Below, piece by piece: positions 41,797-50,793 of a stretch of DNA of 64,000 bases. The notes below the pieces were generated by a model that made no database searches, was not told the origin of the DNA, and saw only the letters and a program-made list of their open reading frames with translations. Position numbers and translations under genes: made by a program. Numbering within the stretch: position 1 is the stretch's first letter; every line of letters starts with the position of its first letter. The stretch comes from JAKACA01 sp052143575 (GTDB lineage Bacteria > Actinomycetota > Acidimicrobiia > Acidimicrobiales > Bog-793). Location: the NCBI GenBank assembly GCA_052143575.1, contig JBKQSP010000029.1, positions 124,001-188,000 on the forward strand. The letters are read 5' to 3'.

Positions 41797-42390
41797 ATGC
41801 CTGGAGGAGTGCCACCGGTCGACAACGAGCGCGAGGGCCTGCTCGCTTACCTCGCCCAGCAGCGAGATGCGGTTCGTATCAGCGCCTACGGTCTCACCGA
41901 CGACGAGGCCAGGCTGACGCCGACAGCCGGGACGCTCTCGATCGGCGGGCTCGTGAAGCATCTGTCCAACATGGAGCGGGGTTGGATGGACATCATCCTG
42001 CAGCGCCGCGGCGAGGCGGGCCAGGAGGACTACGAGGCGAACTTCCGACTGGGCACGGACGAGACGCTGGCCGGTGCCCTGGAGGACTATCGCGACACGG
42101 CCGACGCCACGGCCGCCATCGTTGCCGGGATCGCCGATCTCGCCAAAGCCGTGCCCGTTCCGCGCGACCAGCCGTGGTTTCCTCGAGATGTCGAGTCCTG
42201 GTCGGTCCGCTGGGTCCTCCTCCACCTCATCGAGGAGACGGCACGTCATGCCGGGCACGCCGACATCGTGCGGGAGGCGATCGACGGTGCCACGTTCTAC
42301 CCGCTCATGGCTGCCGCGGAGGGGTGGCAGGCCTCTGCCTGGCTGCAGCCGTGGGAGCCGAAGGCGAGGGCGGATCAGCTCGTCTCGTAG
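41797..42390 (+). CDS. DinB-family (DUF664) protein
   Basis: A 197-residue helical-bundle protein of the DinB/YfiT superfamily. Metal ligands are visible as the His in LSIGGLVKHLSNMERGW and the pair in LLHLIEETARHAGHADIVREAIDG. Members are thiol-dependent S-transferases or unknown; mycothiol use is common in actinomycetes but cannot be shown here. GGAGGGG precedes the ATG by about 9 nt. It is likely under the divergent WYL regulator. Confidence 0.88.
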   Translation: MPGGVPPVDNEREGLLAYLAQQRDAVRISAYGLTDDEARLTPTAGTLSIGGLVKHLSNMERGWMDIILQRRGEAGQEDYEANFRLGTDETLAGALEDYRDTADATAAIVAGIADLAKAVPVPRDQPWFPRDVESWSVRWVLLHLIEETARHAGHADIVREAIDGATFYPLMAAAEGWQASAWLQPWEPKARADQLVS

Positions 42391-42454
42391 TGGCCCTTCG
42401 GCCTGCCGCCGCACCGAGCTGGCGTCGCCCCGCTGGCGGAGTCGCCGCTGGGCG

Positions 42455-42907
42455 TCATGAGAATCGCTCGCCGTTGCCGATTCTGGTGACGGCCTGCGCA
42501 AGGCGCTTGGACCGCGTCTCCGGGCGCTTGGCTTCGACGATCCAGCGGGCGTACTCCTTGCGGTGGGTGTAGGCCATGGCAGCGAAGCGGTCGGCCAAAC
42601 CGGACGCCTCCAGGGCGGCGGTGAGGTCGGCAGGTACCTCGACGCCTCGCTCGGAGTCGTCGCGCTCCACGACGACACGAAGCGTGTCGCCCAGGCCGAT
42701 GCCGGCTTCGGCACGCACCGACTGCGAGAGGCCGAGGCCGAACGTGCCGTCGCCCATCGGCATGGTGGATCCGCGGTAGCCGGCCTCGTTGAACCACGCC
42801 CGCACGGGGAACCGGGCGCGGGTAGCAAAGACGTCGGCCGCCTCGGCGGGCAGGCTCACGCACAGGCCACCACCCCGGCCGCGGGCGACAACGGCGTCGA
42901 ATTCCAT
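42455..42907 (-). CDS. DUF1905/YdeI-like protein
   Basis: A 150-residue protein with an N-terminal DUF1905 barrel (MEFDAVVARGRGGGLCVSLP, WFNEAGYRGSTMPMGDGTFGLGLSQSVRAEAGIGLGDT) and a C-terminal YdeI/OmpD-associated helical part (ALEASGLADRFAAMAYTHRKEYARWIVEAKRPETRSKRL). Function of the family is not established; some members protect against bacteriocins. It stands divergent to the SRPBCC gene with 42 nt between starts. Confidence 0.82.
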   Translation of the reverse strand: MEFDAVVARGRGGGLCVSLPAEAADVFATRARFPVRAWFNEAGYRGSTMPMGDGTFGLGLSQSVRAEAGIGLGDTLRVVVERDDSERGVEVPADLTAALEASGLADRFAAMAYTHRKEYARWIVEAKRPETRSKRLAQAVTRIGNGERFS

Positions 42908-42949
42908 CCTCGGCACGGCAGGAGGCTCGCGAGGACTTAGCGTGGCCAC

Positions 42950-43432
42950 GTGTCCCCGGCTGCCCCCGTCGTCGAGTACCGGCGCGAGTTCGACTTCCCG
43001 ATCACGCCGGCCGAGATGTGGGCGGCGATCCAGGACGCCGATGCCTTCGAGTCGTGGTGGCCCTGGTTGCGCGATCTCACGATCGAGGGCGGCTCGGTGC
43101 GGACGGGCGCCGTGCTGCGCGGGGTCGTCGTTCCCCCGCTGCCGTACCGCATGCGCCTCGAGATAGACCTCGTCCGTTGCCGCCGGCCGAGCCTGATCGA
43201 TGCCCGCGTGCACGGCGATCTCGAGGGAGATGCCCACCTGCGGTTGCGCCGGGCGGCCTCCGGGACGCGGGCGGAGGTTGCCTGGAGGCTCGAGATGATG
43301 CAGAGACCGATGCGCATCGCCAACATGGTGGCCCACCCGCTGCTCGTGCGGGCTCATGACGCCGTCGTCGAGATGACCGTGAGCGGGTTCCGCCGCCAGC
43401 TCGTCGCCGCCCTCCGGGAGCAGCCGGATTGA
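42950..43432 (+). CDS. SRPBCC-family (polyketide cyclase/START-like) protein
   Basis: A 160-residue protein of the START/Bet v1-like fold. It has VEYRREFDFPITPAEMWAAIQDADAFESWWPWLRD at the start, then alternating strands and a C-terminal helix (VVEMTVSGFRRQLVAALR). The fold binds hydrophobic ligands; the ligand is unknown. GTG 42950 precedes the fold by eight residues. Confidence 0.82.
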   Translation: MSPAAPVVEYRREFDFPITPAEMWAAIQDADAFESWWPWLRDLTIEGGSVRTGAVLRGVVVPPLPYRMRLEIDLVRCRRPSLIDARVHGDLEGDAHLRLRRAASGTRAEVAWRLEMMQRPMRIANMVAHPLLVRAHDAVVEMTVSGFRRQLVAALREQPD

Positions 43433-43506
43433 GGTCAGGCGGTTCCGGGCGTGTCAGCCGAGGTGACTCCGGAGGGGCCGGCGACGACGGTGCGACTGCC
43501 GACGCA

Positions 43507-43650
43507 TTCGATGATCACACACCCTCCTTTATCAGCCCGGCCGTGAGCATCCACGCCTACTCACCGCCGATGACGCTGTTCACGACGTACGAGGAGACAC
43601 CCCTCGGCCTCGTTGCCAGCGGGCTGTGTTGGGACGACGACCGGCGGTAG
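43507..43650 (+). pseudogene. cysteine-dioxygenase-like cupin remnant
   Basis: The frame reads FDDHTPSFISPAVSIHAYSPPMT and continues to a TAG at 43648. AVSIHAYSPP matches the C-terminal metal-His motif of type I cysteine dioxygenases (PAVSIHVYSPPL). Nothing upstream in any frame supplies the first His motif or the rest of the cupin, so only the last quarter remains. The rest of the 43433-43682 gap shows no gene. Confidence 0.5.
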
Positions 43651-43682
43651 CGGCATCGCCTTGGCGGAGCGAGCGGCGGCGG

Positions 43683-44825
43683 CTAGAAGAGGCGGCTGGA
43701 GGCGAGGGCGGCGCCGGCGCTGAGCGATCGCAGCTTCTCCCAGACAACCGAGGGAGCGACGGCGCCCAACCCGGCGGAGGTCTCGAAGCCACAATCGGTG
43801 CCTGCGATCACTTTGCGTGGATCACCGACGGCCTCGGCCAGACGTTGCAACCGGTCTGCCACGACCTCGCGGTGCTCGACGTAGTTGCTCGTGGTATCGA
43901 TCACACCGGCGACGAGCACCATGTGGTCGGGCAGCGGAGTGCGGGCGAAGCAGCGGTACTCGTGGGCGTGACGGGCATTGGCCATCGAGATGACGAGGGC
44001 GCCGACATTCGCTTCGTAGAGGCGCGGGAGGAGGTCGTCGAGGGCGACGTCTCGCGTGTGGGGTCCCTCGTAGTTGCCCCAGCAGACGTGCAGGCGGACG
44101 CGAGCGGGGTCGAGGCCGGCAAGAGCGGTGTTGATCGCGCCGACCACGGCTTCCACCCACTCGAGGAAGTCGTCGAGGGGCTGCTCTGCAAAGAGGGTGT
44201 GGCGCTCGAGGGCGAGATCGGGCGCGTCGACCTGCAGCAGGAATCCTTGCTCGACGATCACGCGGTACTCGACGGCGAGCGCCGCCGCCACGGCCTGCAG
44301 GTACTGCGACCTCGTCGGGTAGTGGCGGTTCTCCATGGCGGCGACGACGATGCCGGGCGAGGCGGCCGTCACGAAGGTCTCGAGGAAGCCCGCCCCCGCC
44401 ATCATGCGGCACTCCTCAGCTGCTTCCTGGTCGCTTCGGTACGAGACCGGCCCGACGGCCGCCGGCGCCCGCATGAGGTTCACCTGGCCGCGGCGGCGAA
44501 GCGGCAGGGCGAGCTCGAGGTAGTCCGGGTGGTCGAGGAGATCGGCCATGAGGCTCCGCTCGCTCGAACCCGAGAAACCCGTCATGCGGTGCTGGACATA
44601 GGTGAAGAAGCTCTCGCGGCCCTGCTCGCCGCTGTTGCCGACGTCGATGCCGGCGTCGAGCTGGGCGGCAACGCAGGCGGCCGTGGCGGCTTCGACGGCC
44701 TCGCGTAGCTCGACGGCGTCCACCTCCTCGCCTCGGCTGCGCCGCCCGTGCAGCGCCGCCAGCCCGGGTGGCCGCGGGAGGCTGCCTGCGTGCGTCGTGA
44801 GGATTCGTGTCTCGCTCGTGCGCAT
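43683..44825 (-). CDS. cobalamin-independent methionine synthase-like (MetE C-terminal family) protein
   Basis: A 380-residue protein of the UROD/MetE C-terminal fold. It starts MRTSETRILTTHAGSLPRP, then VRLHVCWGNYEGPHTRDVAL with His and Cys as zinc ligands, and GTDCGFETSAGLGAV with the last Cys. This stand-alone domain is frequent in actinomycetes and may methylate homocysteine or another thiol; full MetE has an extra N-terminal half for polyglutamyl folate. Divergent to the glutamate dehydrogenase gene with 111 nt between. Confidence 0.85.
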   Translation of the reverse strand: MRTSETRILTTHAGSLPRPPGLAALHGRRSRGEEVDAVELREAVEAATAACVAAQLDAGIDVGNSGEQGRESFFTYVQHRMTGFSGSSERSLMADLLDHPDYLELALPLRRRGQVNLMRAPAAVGPVSYRSDQEAAEECRMMAGAGFLETFVTAASPGIVVAAMENRHYPTRSQYLQAVAAALAVEYRVIVEQGFLLQVDAPDLALERHTLFAEQPLDDFLEWVEAVVGAINTALAGLDPARVRLHVCWGNYEGPHTRDVALDDLLPRLYEANVGALVISMANARHAHEYRCFARTPLPDHMVLVAGVIDTTSNYVEHREVVADRLQRLAEAVGDPRKVIAGTDCGFETSAGLGAVAPSVVWEKLRSLSAGAALASSRLF

Positions 44826-44936
44826 GACCTGGATTCTGGCCTGCCGTCGGGGCAGAGGCGGCGCCTCGACCCCAAGGGCTGACTCGCCGCCGCCGGCGAG
44901 GCAGACTGTCAGTACTGCACCGGAGAAGGGACGACC

Positions 44937-47900
44937 ATGGGGACAACGGGGTCCGAGGTCAGAGCCGACGTGATCGGACGAGTCGTGGCGCACGCGTCGA
45001 AGCGCCTCACGAGCGAGCAGCTCGACGTCTTCGTCCCGTTTCTCGAGAACTACTACTCGAGGGTCGACCCCACGGATCTGGCGGCGAGGCACGTGCCGGA
45101 TCTCTACGGAGCCGCCATGTCCCACCTCGGTTTCGGCCACTGCCGCCAACCGGGCGAGCTGCGACTGCGCGCCTATGCCCCAGACGTCGATCGCTACGGC
45201 TACGTGTCCCCGCACTCGGTCGTCGAGCTCGTGATCGAGGACATGCCTTTCCTCGTCGACAGCATGACGATGGAGCTGACGCGACATGGTTGCGGGCTGC
45301 ACCTCGTCGTTCACCCCGTCATGACGGTGCGGCGCAACGGCGACGGCGAGCTCGTCGAAGTCCTCCCGGACGCCCACGAGAACGGCAGCGCCACGGCGAT
45401 CGACGACGCGAGCGGCCTCAGCAACGAGTCGTTCATGCACATCGAGATCGATCGCGAGACCGACGCCGGCGTCCTCGAGGAGCTGCGCGGTGATCTCGCT
45501 CGTGTCATCGGGGACGTCATGGCGGCCGTGCAGGACTGGCAGGCGATGCGGGCGCATGCCGACGAGATCGCTGCCGAGCTCGACGCCGAGCCTGGCTCGG
45601 CCGTGTCCTCCGACGCCGTGGTGTCATCCGAGGCAGGCCCGGCAGCCCGCAAGGACGCCATCGCCGATCCGCGAGAGGTGGCAGCCCTCCTGCGATGGCT
45701 GAGCGACGGGCACTTCCTCTTCCTCGGTTACCGCGCGTACGAGTTCGCCGACGAGTCCGGTGAGGTCGTGCTGCGAGCCGTCGAGGGTAGCGGCCTCGGC
45801 ATCCTGCGTCAGGACCGCGCCCGCAGCAGCGGGCACAGCCTCTCGAACCTCACGGCCGAGGTGCGCCGGCGGGCCCTGCAGCCCACCATCCTCAACATGA
45901 CCAAGACCAGCTCCCGCAGCACCGTGCACCGCCGCAGCTATCTCGACTACATCGGCGTCAAGGGCCACGACGCCGACGGCAAGATCGTCTCCGAGCGACG
46001 CTTCCTCGGGCTCTTCACGACGAACGTGTACAAGCAATGGCCGGACCAGATACCCATCCTGCGGCGCAAAGTCGAAACGGTCGTCGAGCGCGCCGGCTAC
46101 CCGCCGGACAGCCACGGCGGCAAGGCACTCGCCGAGGTCCTCGACAGCTACCCGCGTGACGAGCTGTTCCAGATCAGCGCCGACGAGCTCTTCGAGCAGG
46201 CGACGGCGATCATGTCCTTGCAGGACCGGCAGCGCCTGCGCTTGCTCGTGCGCCGCGACGACTTCGGGCGCTTCGTCTCGTGCCTCGTCTTCCTGCCGCG
46301 CGACCGGCTGACGCCGGCGCTCGAGGCGCGCATCCGCGACGTCCTGATGAGCGCCTATCACGGCCTCCATCTCGACTACACGGCGCGTGTCGGCGACGGC
46401 GTGCTCGCCCGCTTGCACATCGTCATCTACAGCGAAGGCCTCCCGACCGCCGGCGTCGAGATCGCCGAGCTGGAGGCGCTCCTGACCGATGCCATGCGCT
46501 CCTGGTCGGACGACTTGCGGGCCGCCCTCGTGGAGGGCTTCGGGGAGGAGCGGGGCCTCGAGCTGCAGCGCCGCTACAGCGAGGCCTTTCCGAACTCCTA
46601 CACGGAGGACTTCTCGGCCCGCGCCGCTGCCTCTGACCTGAAACGTATCGAGGGGCTCGAGGAGGCGGGCGGCTTCTCCGTCAACGTCTACCGCCCGATC
46701 GAGCAGACCGGAGGCGGTCTCCGCCTCAAGCTCTACCAGCTCGGCCAGCGACCGACGCTCTCGAACGTGCTGCCGCTGCTGCAGAACATGGGCCTGCAGG
46801 TCGTCGACGAGCGGCCCTACGAGGTCTCGCCGCTCGGCGGCGAGGTCGCCTGGATCTACGACTTCGGCTTGCACTCGTCCGAGCCGGGCGATCTCGAGGC
46901 CGACGAGGTACGGGAGCGGTTCCACGAGGCGTTCCTGCAGATGTGGCAGCGGGAGGTCGACAACGACGGCTTCAACCGGCTCGTGCTGCGGGCGGGCCTC
47001 AGCATCCGCGAGGTCACGGTCCTGCGGGCCTACGCGAGATACCTGCGGCAGGCGGGCACGACGTTCAGCACCGAGTACATCGCCGTTTCGCTTGCCAACA
47101 ACCCGAGGCTGGCGGCGCAGCTCGTGCAGCTGTTCCGCACGCGCTTCGATCCCGACCTCGACGCCGGCCCGGAGGAGCGACAGCTGCAAGCCAAACGGAT
47201 GGCGGCGGAGTTCGAGAGCGGCCTCGACGGTGTCGTGAACCTGAACGAGGACCGCGTGCTGCGACGGATGCTCGGGGCCGTGCAGGCGTCGTTGCGGACG
47301 AACTACTACCAGCGCACCGCCGGGGGCGCCTCGAAGGCGTGGCTGTCGATCAAGCTCGACCCGGGGCTCGTGCCCGACGTGCCCTTGCCGCGCCCGATGT
47401 TCGAGACCTTCGTCTTCTCGCCCCGCGTCGAGGGGGTCCACCTGCGCACCGGCAAGGTGGCCCGCGGCGGTCTGCGCTGGTCGGACCGCTTGGAGGACTA
47501 CCGCACGGAGGTCCTCGGCCTCATGAAGGCACAGGCGGTCAAGAACGCCGTGATCGTGCCCGGCGGGGCGAAGGGCGGCTTCGTCCTCAAGGCGCCGCCG
47601 ACGGGCGACGCCGATGCCCTGCAGGCCGAAGCCGTCGCCTGCTACCGGATCTTCGTACGGGGACTCCTCGACCTCGCCGACAATCTCGTGGGCGGCGAGG
47701 TCGTCCCGCCCGACCGTGTCGTGCGATACGACACGGACGATCCCTACCTTGTCGTGGCCGCCGACAAGGGCACCGCCACGTTCTCGGACATCGCAAACGA
47801 CATCTCAGCGGAGTACGGCTTCTGGTTGGGGGATGCCTTTGCCTCCGGAGGGTCGTCGGGCTACGACCACAAGGCCATGGGCATCACGGCGCGGGGTGCC

Positions 47901-49871
47901 TGGGTGTCGGTTCAGCGACACTTCCGCGACCTCGGCATGGATGCCGACAACGAGGAGCTGAGCGCCGTCGGTATCGGCGACATGTCCGGGGACGTCTTCG
48001 GCAACGGCATGCTGCTCTCCCGGCACCTCAAGCTCGTGGCGGCCTTTGACCACCGCCACATCTTCCTCGACCCCGACCCTGACCCGGCGCAGTCGTTCGA
48101 GGAGCGGAGGCGGCTGTTCGAGCTCCCGCGATCGTCCTGGGCGGACTACGACCCGGCCTTGCTCTCCGCAGGCGGCGGCGTGTTCCCCCGCAGCGCCAAG
48201 AGCGTGCCGCTGAGCCCGCAGGCGCAGTCGGTCCTCGGAGTGGAGGCGGAGTCGCTGCAGCCCGACGAGCTCGTACGGGCGATCCTGCGGGCTCCTGTCG
48301 ATCTGCTCTGGAACGGCGGCATCGGCACCTACGTGAAGTCTTCGCTCGAGACGAACGCCGACGCCGGCGACAAGGCGAACGACAACGTCCGGATCAGCGC
48401 CCCCGAGCTGCGCTGCCGTGTCGTGGGCGAGGGGGGCAACCTCGGTTTCACCCAGCCGGGGCGTATCGAATTCGCCATGGCCGGCGGCCGCGTGAATACC
48501 GACGCCATCGACAACTCGGCCGGCGTCGACACCTCCGACCACGAAGTCAACATCAAGATCCTGCTCGGTCGCGTCGTGGCCGACGGCGGCATGACGATGC
48601 GCCAGCGGGACGAGCTCCTCGCCGAGATGACCGACGACGTCGCCGTCCACGTGCTGGAGGACAACGACGGTCAGACGCGGGCGCTCTACAACGCCACGAC
48701 GCAGGCTCTCAGCATGCTCGACGTGCACGCCCGGGCGCTCACGGCGCTCGAGAAGTCGGGCCTCAACCGCGAGCTCGAGCACCTCCCTTCCGACGAGGAG
48801 CTGCGGGCTCGGGCGAACGCCGGTCGCGGTCTCACGATGCCGGAGCTCGCTGTCGTGCTCGCCTATGCCAAGAGCGCCATCTTCGCCGAGCTCGTCGCTT
48901 CGGACCTGCCGGAGGACGCCTTCTGCTCGGCCGAGCTGGAGGACTACTTCCCCTTGGCACTGCGGGAGCGCCACCTCGCCCAGCTCAGCCAGCACCCGCT
49001 GCGCCGGGAGATCATCGCCACAAGGCTCACGAACCACATGGTGAACCACAGCGACACGACCTTCGTCTTCCGGCTCGCCGAGGAGACCGGTTGCGCGACG
49101 CCGGAGATCACACGCGCCCACATGGCCGCCTGGAGGATGTTCTCCATGCAGGAGCTGTGGTCGTCCATCGAAGGGCTCGACAACGTCGTGCCCGCCAGCG
49201 TGCAGGTCGAGTTGTTCCTCGAGGTGCGCAAGCTCATGGAGCGGGCGGCGCGTTGGCTCCTCGTCCACCGACGCCACCCCATCGACGTCGTGGCGACGGC
49301 ATCCGACTTCGCCGCCGGGCTGGCGGCGTTGGCCGACCACCTGCCGGGGCTCGTCGGCCCGGCGGGCGCCGCCTCGCAGGCGGCAGCTGTCGCCCACTAC
49401 GTGGCGGCCGGTGTCCCGGAGACGCTCGCCCGCCAAGTGGCAGGGTTGCCATCGCTGTTCGCCGGCCTCGACCTCAACGACGTCGCCCGCACCGTCGGAC
49501 GCGACCTCGAGGAGACGGCCTCCGTCTACTTCGCCTTGGGTGAGCCGCTCTCGCTCGACGTCCTGCTTGCCCGCATCCTCGCCCTCCCGCGAGACGACCG
49601 CTGGCAGGCGCTCGCCCGGGAGGCCGTGCGGGAGGATCTCTACACGGCTCGAGCCTGGATCACCGCCGATGTCCTCCGTCTCGGTACGCCCGGGACGAGC
49701 GGTGGAGAGCAGGTGGCGCGCTGGCTTGCGAACATGGGCGACGTGGCCGATCGCTGCCTCGTCGCCCTCGACGGCATTGTGACGAGCGGGCAGACCGACC
49801 TGGCGGCGCTCTCAGTGGGGATGCGGGAGATCCGCAATCTCGTGCAAGTGAGCCGCCCGATGGGGGGGTAG
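44937..49871 (+). CDS. NAD-specific glutamate dehydrogenase, large type
   Basis: A 1644-residue enzyme of the GDH-160/180 class (Bac_GDH), deaminating glutamate to 2-oxoglutarate with NAD. The N-terminal 700 residues hold the regulatory ACT-like segments; the catalytic core around 840-1000 has FETFVFSPRVEGVHLRTGKVARGGLRWSDR, AVKNAVIVPGGAKGGFV (active-site Lys) and the dinucleotide-binding domain with GIGDMSGDVFGNGML. The helical C-terminal domain ends at 1644. Length is normal. ATG 44937 follows GAGAAGGG. In actinomycetes this enzyme supports glutamate catabolism. Confidence 0.95.
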   Translation: MGTTGSEVRADVIGRVVAHASKRLTSEQLDVFVPFLENYYSRVDPTDLAARHVPDLYGAAMSHLGFGHCRQPGELRLRAYAPDVDRYGYVSPHSVVELVIEDMPFLVDSMTMELTRHGCGLHLVVHPVMTVRRNGDGELVEVLPDAHENGSATAIDDASGLSNESFMHIEIDRETDAGVLEELRGDLARVIGDVMAAVQDWQAMRAHADEIAAELDAEPGSAVSSDAVVSSEAGPAARKDAIADPREVAALLRWLSDGHFLFLGYRAYEFADESGEVVLRAVEGSGLGILRQDRARSSGHSLSNLTAEVRRRALQPTILNMTKTSSRSTVHRRSYLDYIGVKGHDADGKIVSERRFLGLFTTNVYKQWPDQIPILRRKVETVVERAGYPPDSHGGKALAEVLDSYPRDELFQISADELFEQATAIMSLQDRQRLRLLVRRDDFGRFVSCLVFLPRDRLTPALEARIRDVLMSAYHGLHLDYTARVGDGVLARLHIVIYSEGLPTAGVEIAELEALLTDAMRSWSDDLRAALVEGFGEERGLELQRRYSEAFPNSYTEDFSARAAASDLKRIEGLEEAGGFSVNVYRPIEQTGGGLRLKLYQLGQRPTLSNVLPLLQNMGLQVVDERPYEVSPLGGEVAWIYDFGLHSSEPGDLEADEVRERFHEAFLQMWQREVDNDGFNRLVLRAGLSIREVTVLRAYARYLRQAGTTFSTEYIAVSLANNPRLAAQLVQLFRTRFDPDLDAGPEERQLQAKRMAAEFESGLDGVVNLNEDRVLRRMLGAVQASLRTNYYQRTAGGASKAWLSIKLDPGLVPDVPLPRPMFETFVFSPRVEGVHLRTGKVARGGLRWSDRLEDYRTEVLGLMKAQAVKNAVIVPGGAKGGFVLKAPPTGDADALQAEAVACYRIFVRGLLDLADNLVGGEVVPPDRVVRYDTDDPYLVVAADKGTATFSDIANDISAEYGFWLGDAFASGGSSGYDHKAMGITARGAWVSVQRHFRDLGMDADNEELSAVGIGDMSGDVFGNGMLLSRHLKLVAAFDHRHIFLDPDPDPAQSFEERRRLFELPRSSWADYDPALLSAGGGVFPRSAKSVPLSPQAQSVLGVEAESLQPDELVRAILRAPVDLLWNGGIGTYVKSSLETNADAGDKANDNVRISAPELRCRVVGEGGNLGFTQPGRIEFAMAGGRVNTDAIDNSAGVDTSDHEVNIKILLGRVVADGGMTMRQRDELLAEMTDDVAVHVLEDNDGQTRALYNATTQALSMLDVHARALTALEKSGLNRELEHLPSDEELRARANAGRGLTMPELAVVLAYAKSAIFAELVASDLPEDAFCSAELEDYFPLALRERHLAQLSQHPLRREIIATRLTNHMVNHSDTTFVFRLAEETGCATPEITRAHMAAWRMFSMQELWSSIEGLDNVVPASVQVELFLEVRKLMERAARWLLVHRRHPIDVVATASDFAAGLAALADHLPGLVGPAGAASQAAAVAHYVAAGVPETLARQVAGLPSLFAGLDLNDVARTVGRDLEETASVYFALGEPLSLDVLLARILALPRDDRWQALAREAVREDLYTARAWITADVLRLGTPGTSGGEQVARWLANMGDVADRCLVALDGIVTSGQTDLAALSVGMREIRNLVQVSRPMGG

Positions 49872-49933
49872 GGCAGGACGAGATCACCGCACCGATTCAC
49901 GTACGGTGCTCTCGATTGTGCGAGACTCCGGAG

Positions 49934-50677
49934 ATGGAGGCTTCCCACCATGCCTCTCGCGATGCCCCCCGCACCGCCCGCGCCCGGGTGCGGGCGGAGC
50001 TGACCGGAGAGATCAAGCAGGAGGCACGCCGGCAGCTCGCCGCCGAGGGTGCCCCGGCCCTCTCGCTGCGGGCGGTCGCCCGCGAGCTCGGCATGGTGTC
50101 CTCCGCCCTCTACCGCTACTTCGCATCTCGCGACGACCTGCTGACGGCTCTCATCGTCGACGCCTACGACGCCATCGGGGCGGCCGCCGAGGCGGCCGAC
50201 GCCACCTGCCCGCCGGCTGACACGGCGGGCAGGTGGCTGGCGGTCGGGCGGGCCATCCGCGGATGGGCCCTCGCTCACCCGCACGAGTACGCCCTCGTGT
50301 ACGGCTCGCCGGTGCCCGGCTACCGGGCGCCGGAGGAGACCGTCGGCCCGGCGAGCCGCGTGACGCTCGTGCTCTGCGGCATCATCGCCGAAGCGGCAGC
50401 GTCTGCTCAGCTGACCCCGGCGGCCGATCTGCCTCCCTTGACACCGGCGCTGCGCCGGGAAGCCGAGGGCATCGCGCAGGCCGTCATGGGCGGGGTGCCG
50501 CCGCAGGTTGCCGTGCGGGCCCTCGTCGCCTGGACCCAGCTGTTCGGTGCGGTGAGCTTCGAGCTGTTCGGTCACTTCGCCAACATCGTGGAGGACAACG
50601 AGGCCTTCTTCGAGCAGGCTCTCCGCCTCGTCGGCGCCTTCGTCGGCCTACGGGGCCTAGCCGGCGAGCCTGCCTGA
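49934..50677 (+). CDS. TetR-family regulator (WHG-type C-terminal domain)
   Basis: A 247-residue TetR protein. The helix-turn-helix (RAELTGEIKQEARRQLAAEGAPALSLRAVARELGMVSSALYRYFASRDDLL) is at about 25-75. The C-terminal part, with WALAHPHEYALVYGSPVPGY, belongs to the WHG group of actinomycete TetR proteins. It starts 62 nt after glutamate dehydrogenase and is followed after 116 nt by the acyl-CoA synthetase, which it could control. No palindromic operator was found in either gap. Confidence 0.88.
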   Translation: MEASHHASRDAPRTARARVRAELTGEIKQEARRQLAAEGAPALSLRAVARELGMVSSALYRYFASRDDLLTALIVDAYDAIGAAAEAADATCPPADTAGRWLAVGRAIRGWALAHPHEYALVYGSPVPGYRAPEETVGPASRVTLVLCGIIAEAAASAQLTPAADLPPLTPALRREAEGIAQAVMGGVPPQVAVRALVAWTQLFGAVSFELFGHFANIVEDNEAFFEQALRLVGAFVGLRGLAGEPA

Positions 50678-50793
50678 GCCGCTCGGCCGCGGCCTGCGTG
50701 CCGTGCAGGCAAGAATGGGGCCGACCCGGGGGGCCGACAGGCGCCCTCGCGATCTCGCTTCGCAACGAGACACGACCAGCAAAGGATCGACTC

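Noticed and set aside
45624..47441. 605-codon frame antisense to glutamate dehydrogenase
   Set aside because: No recognisable motif, wholly inside a complete conserved gene.
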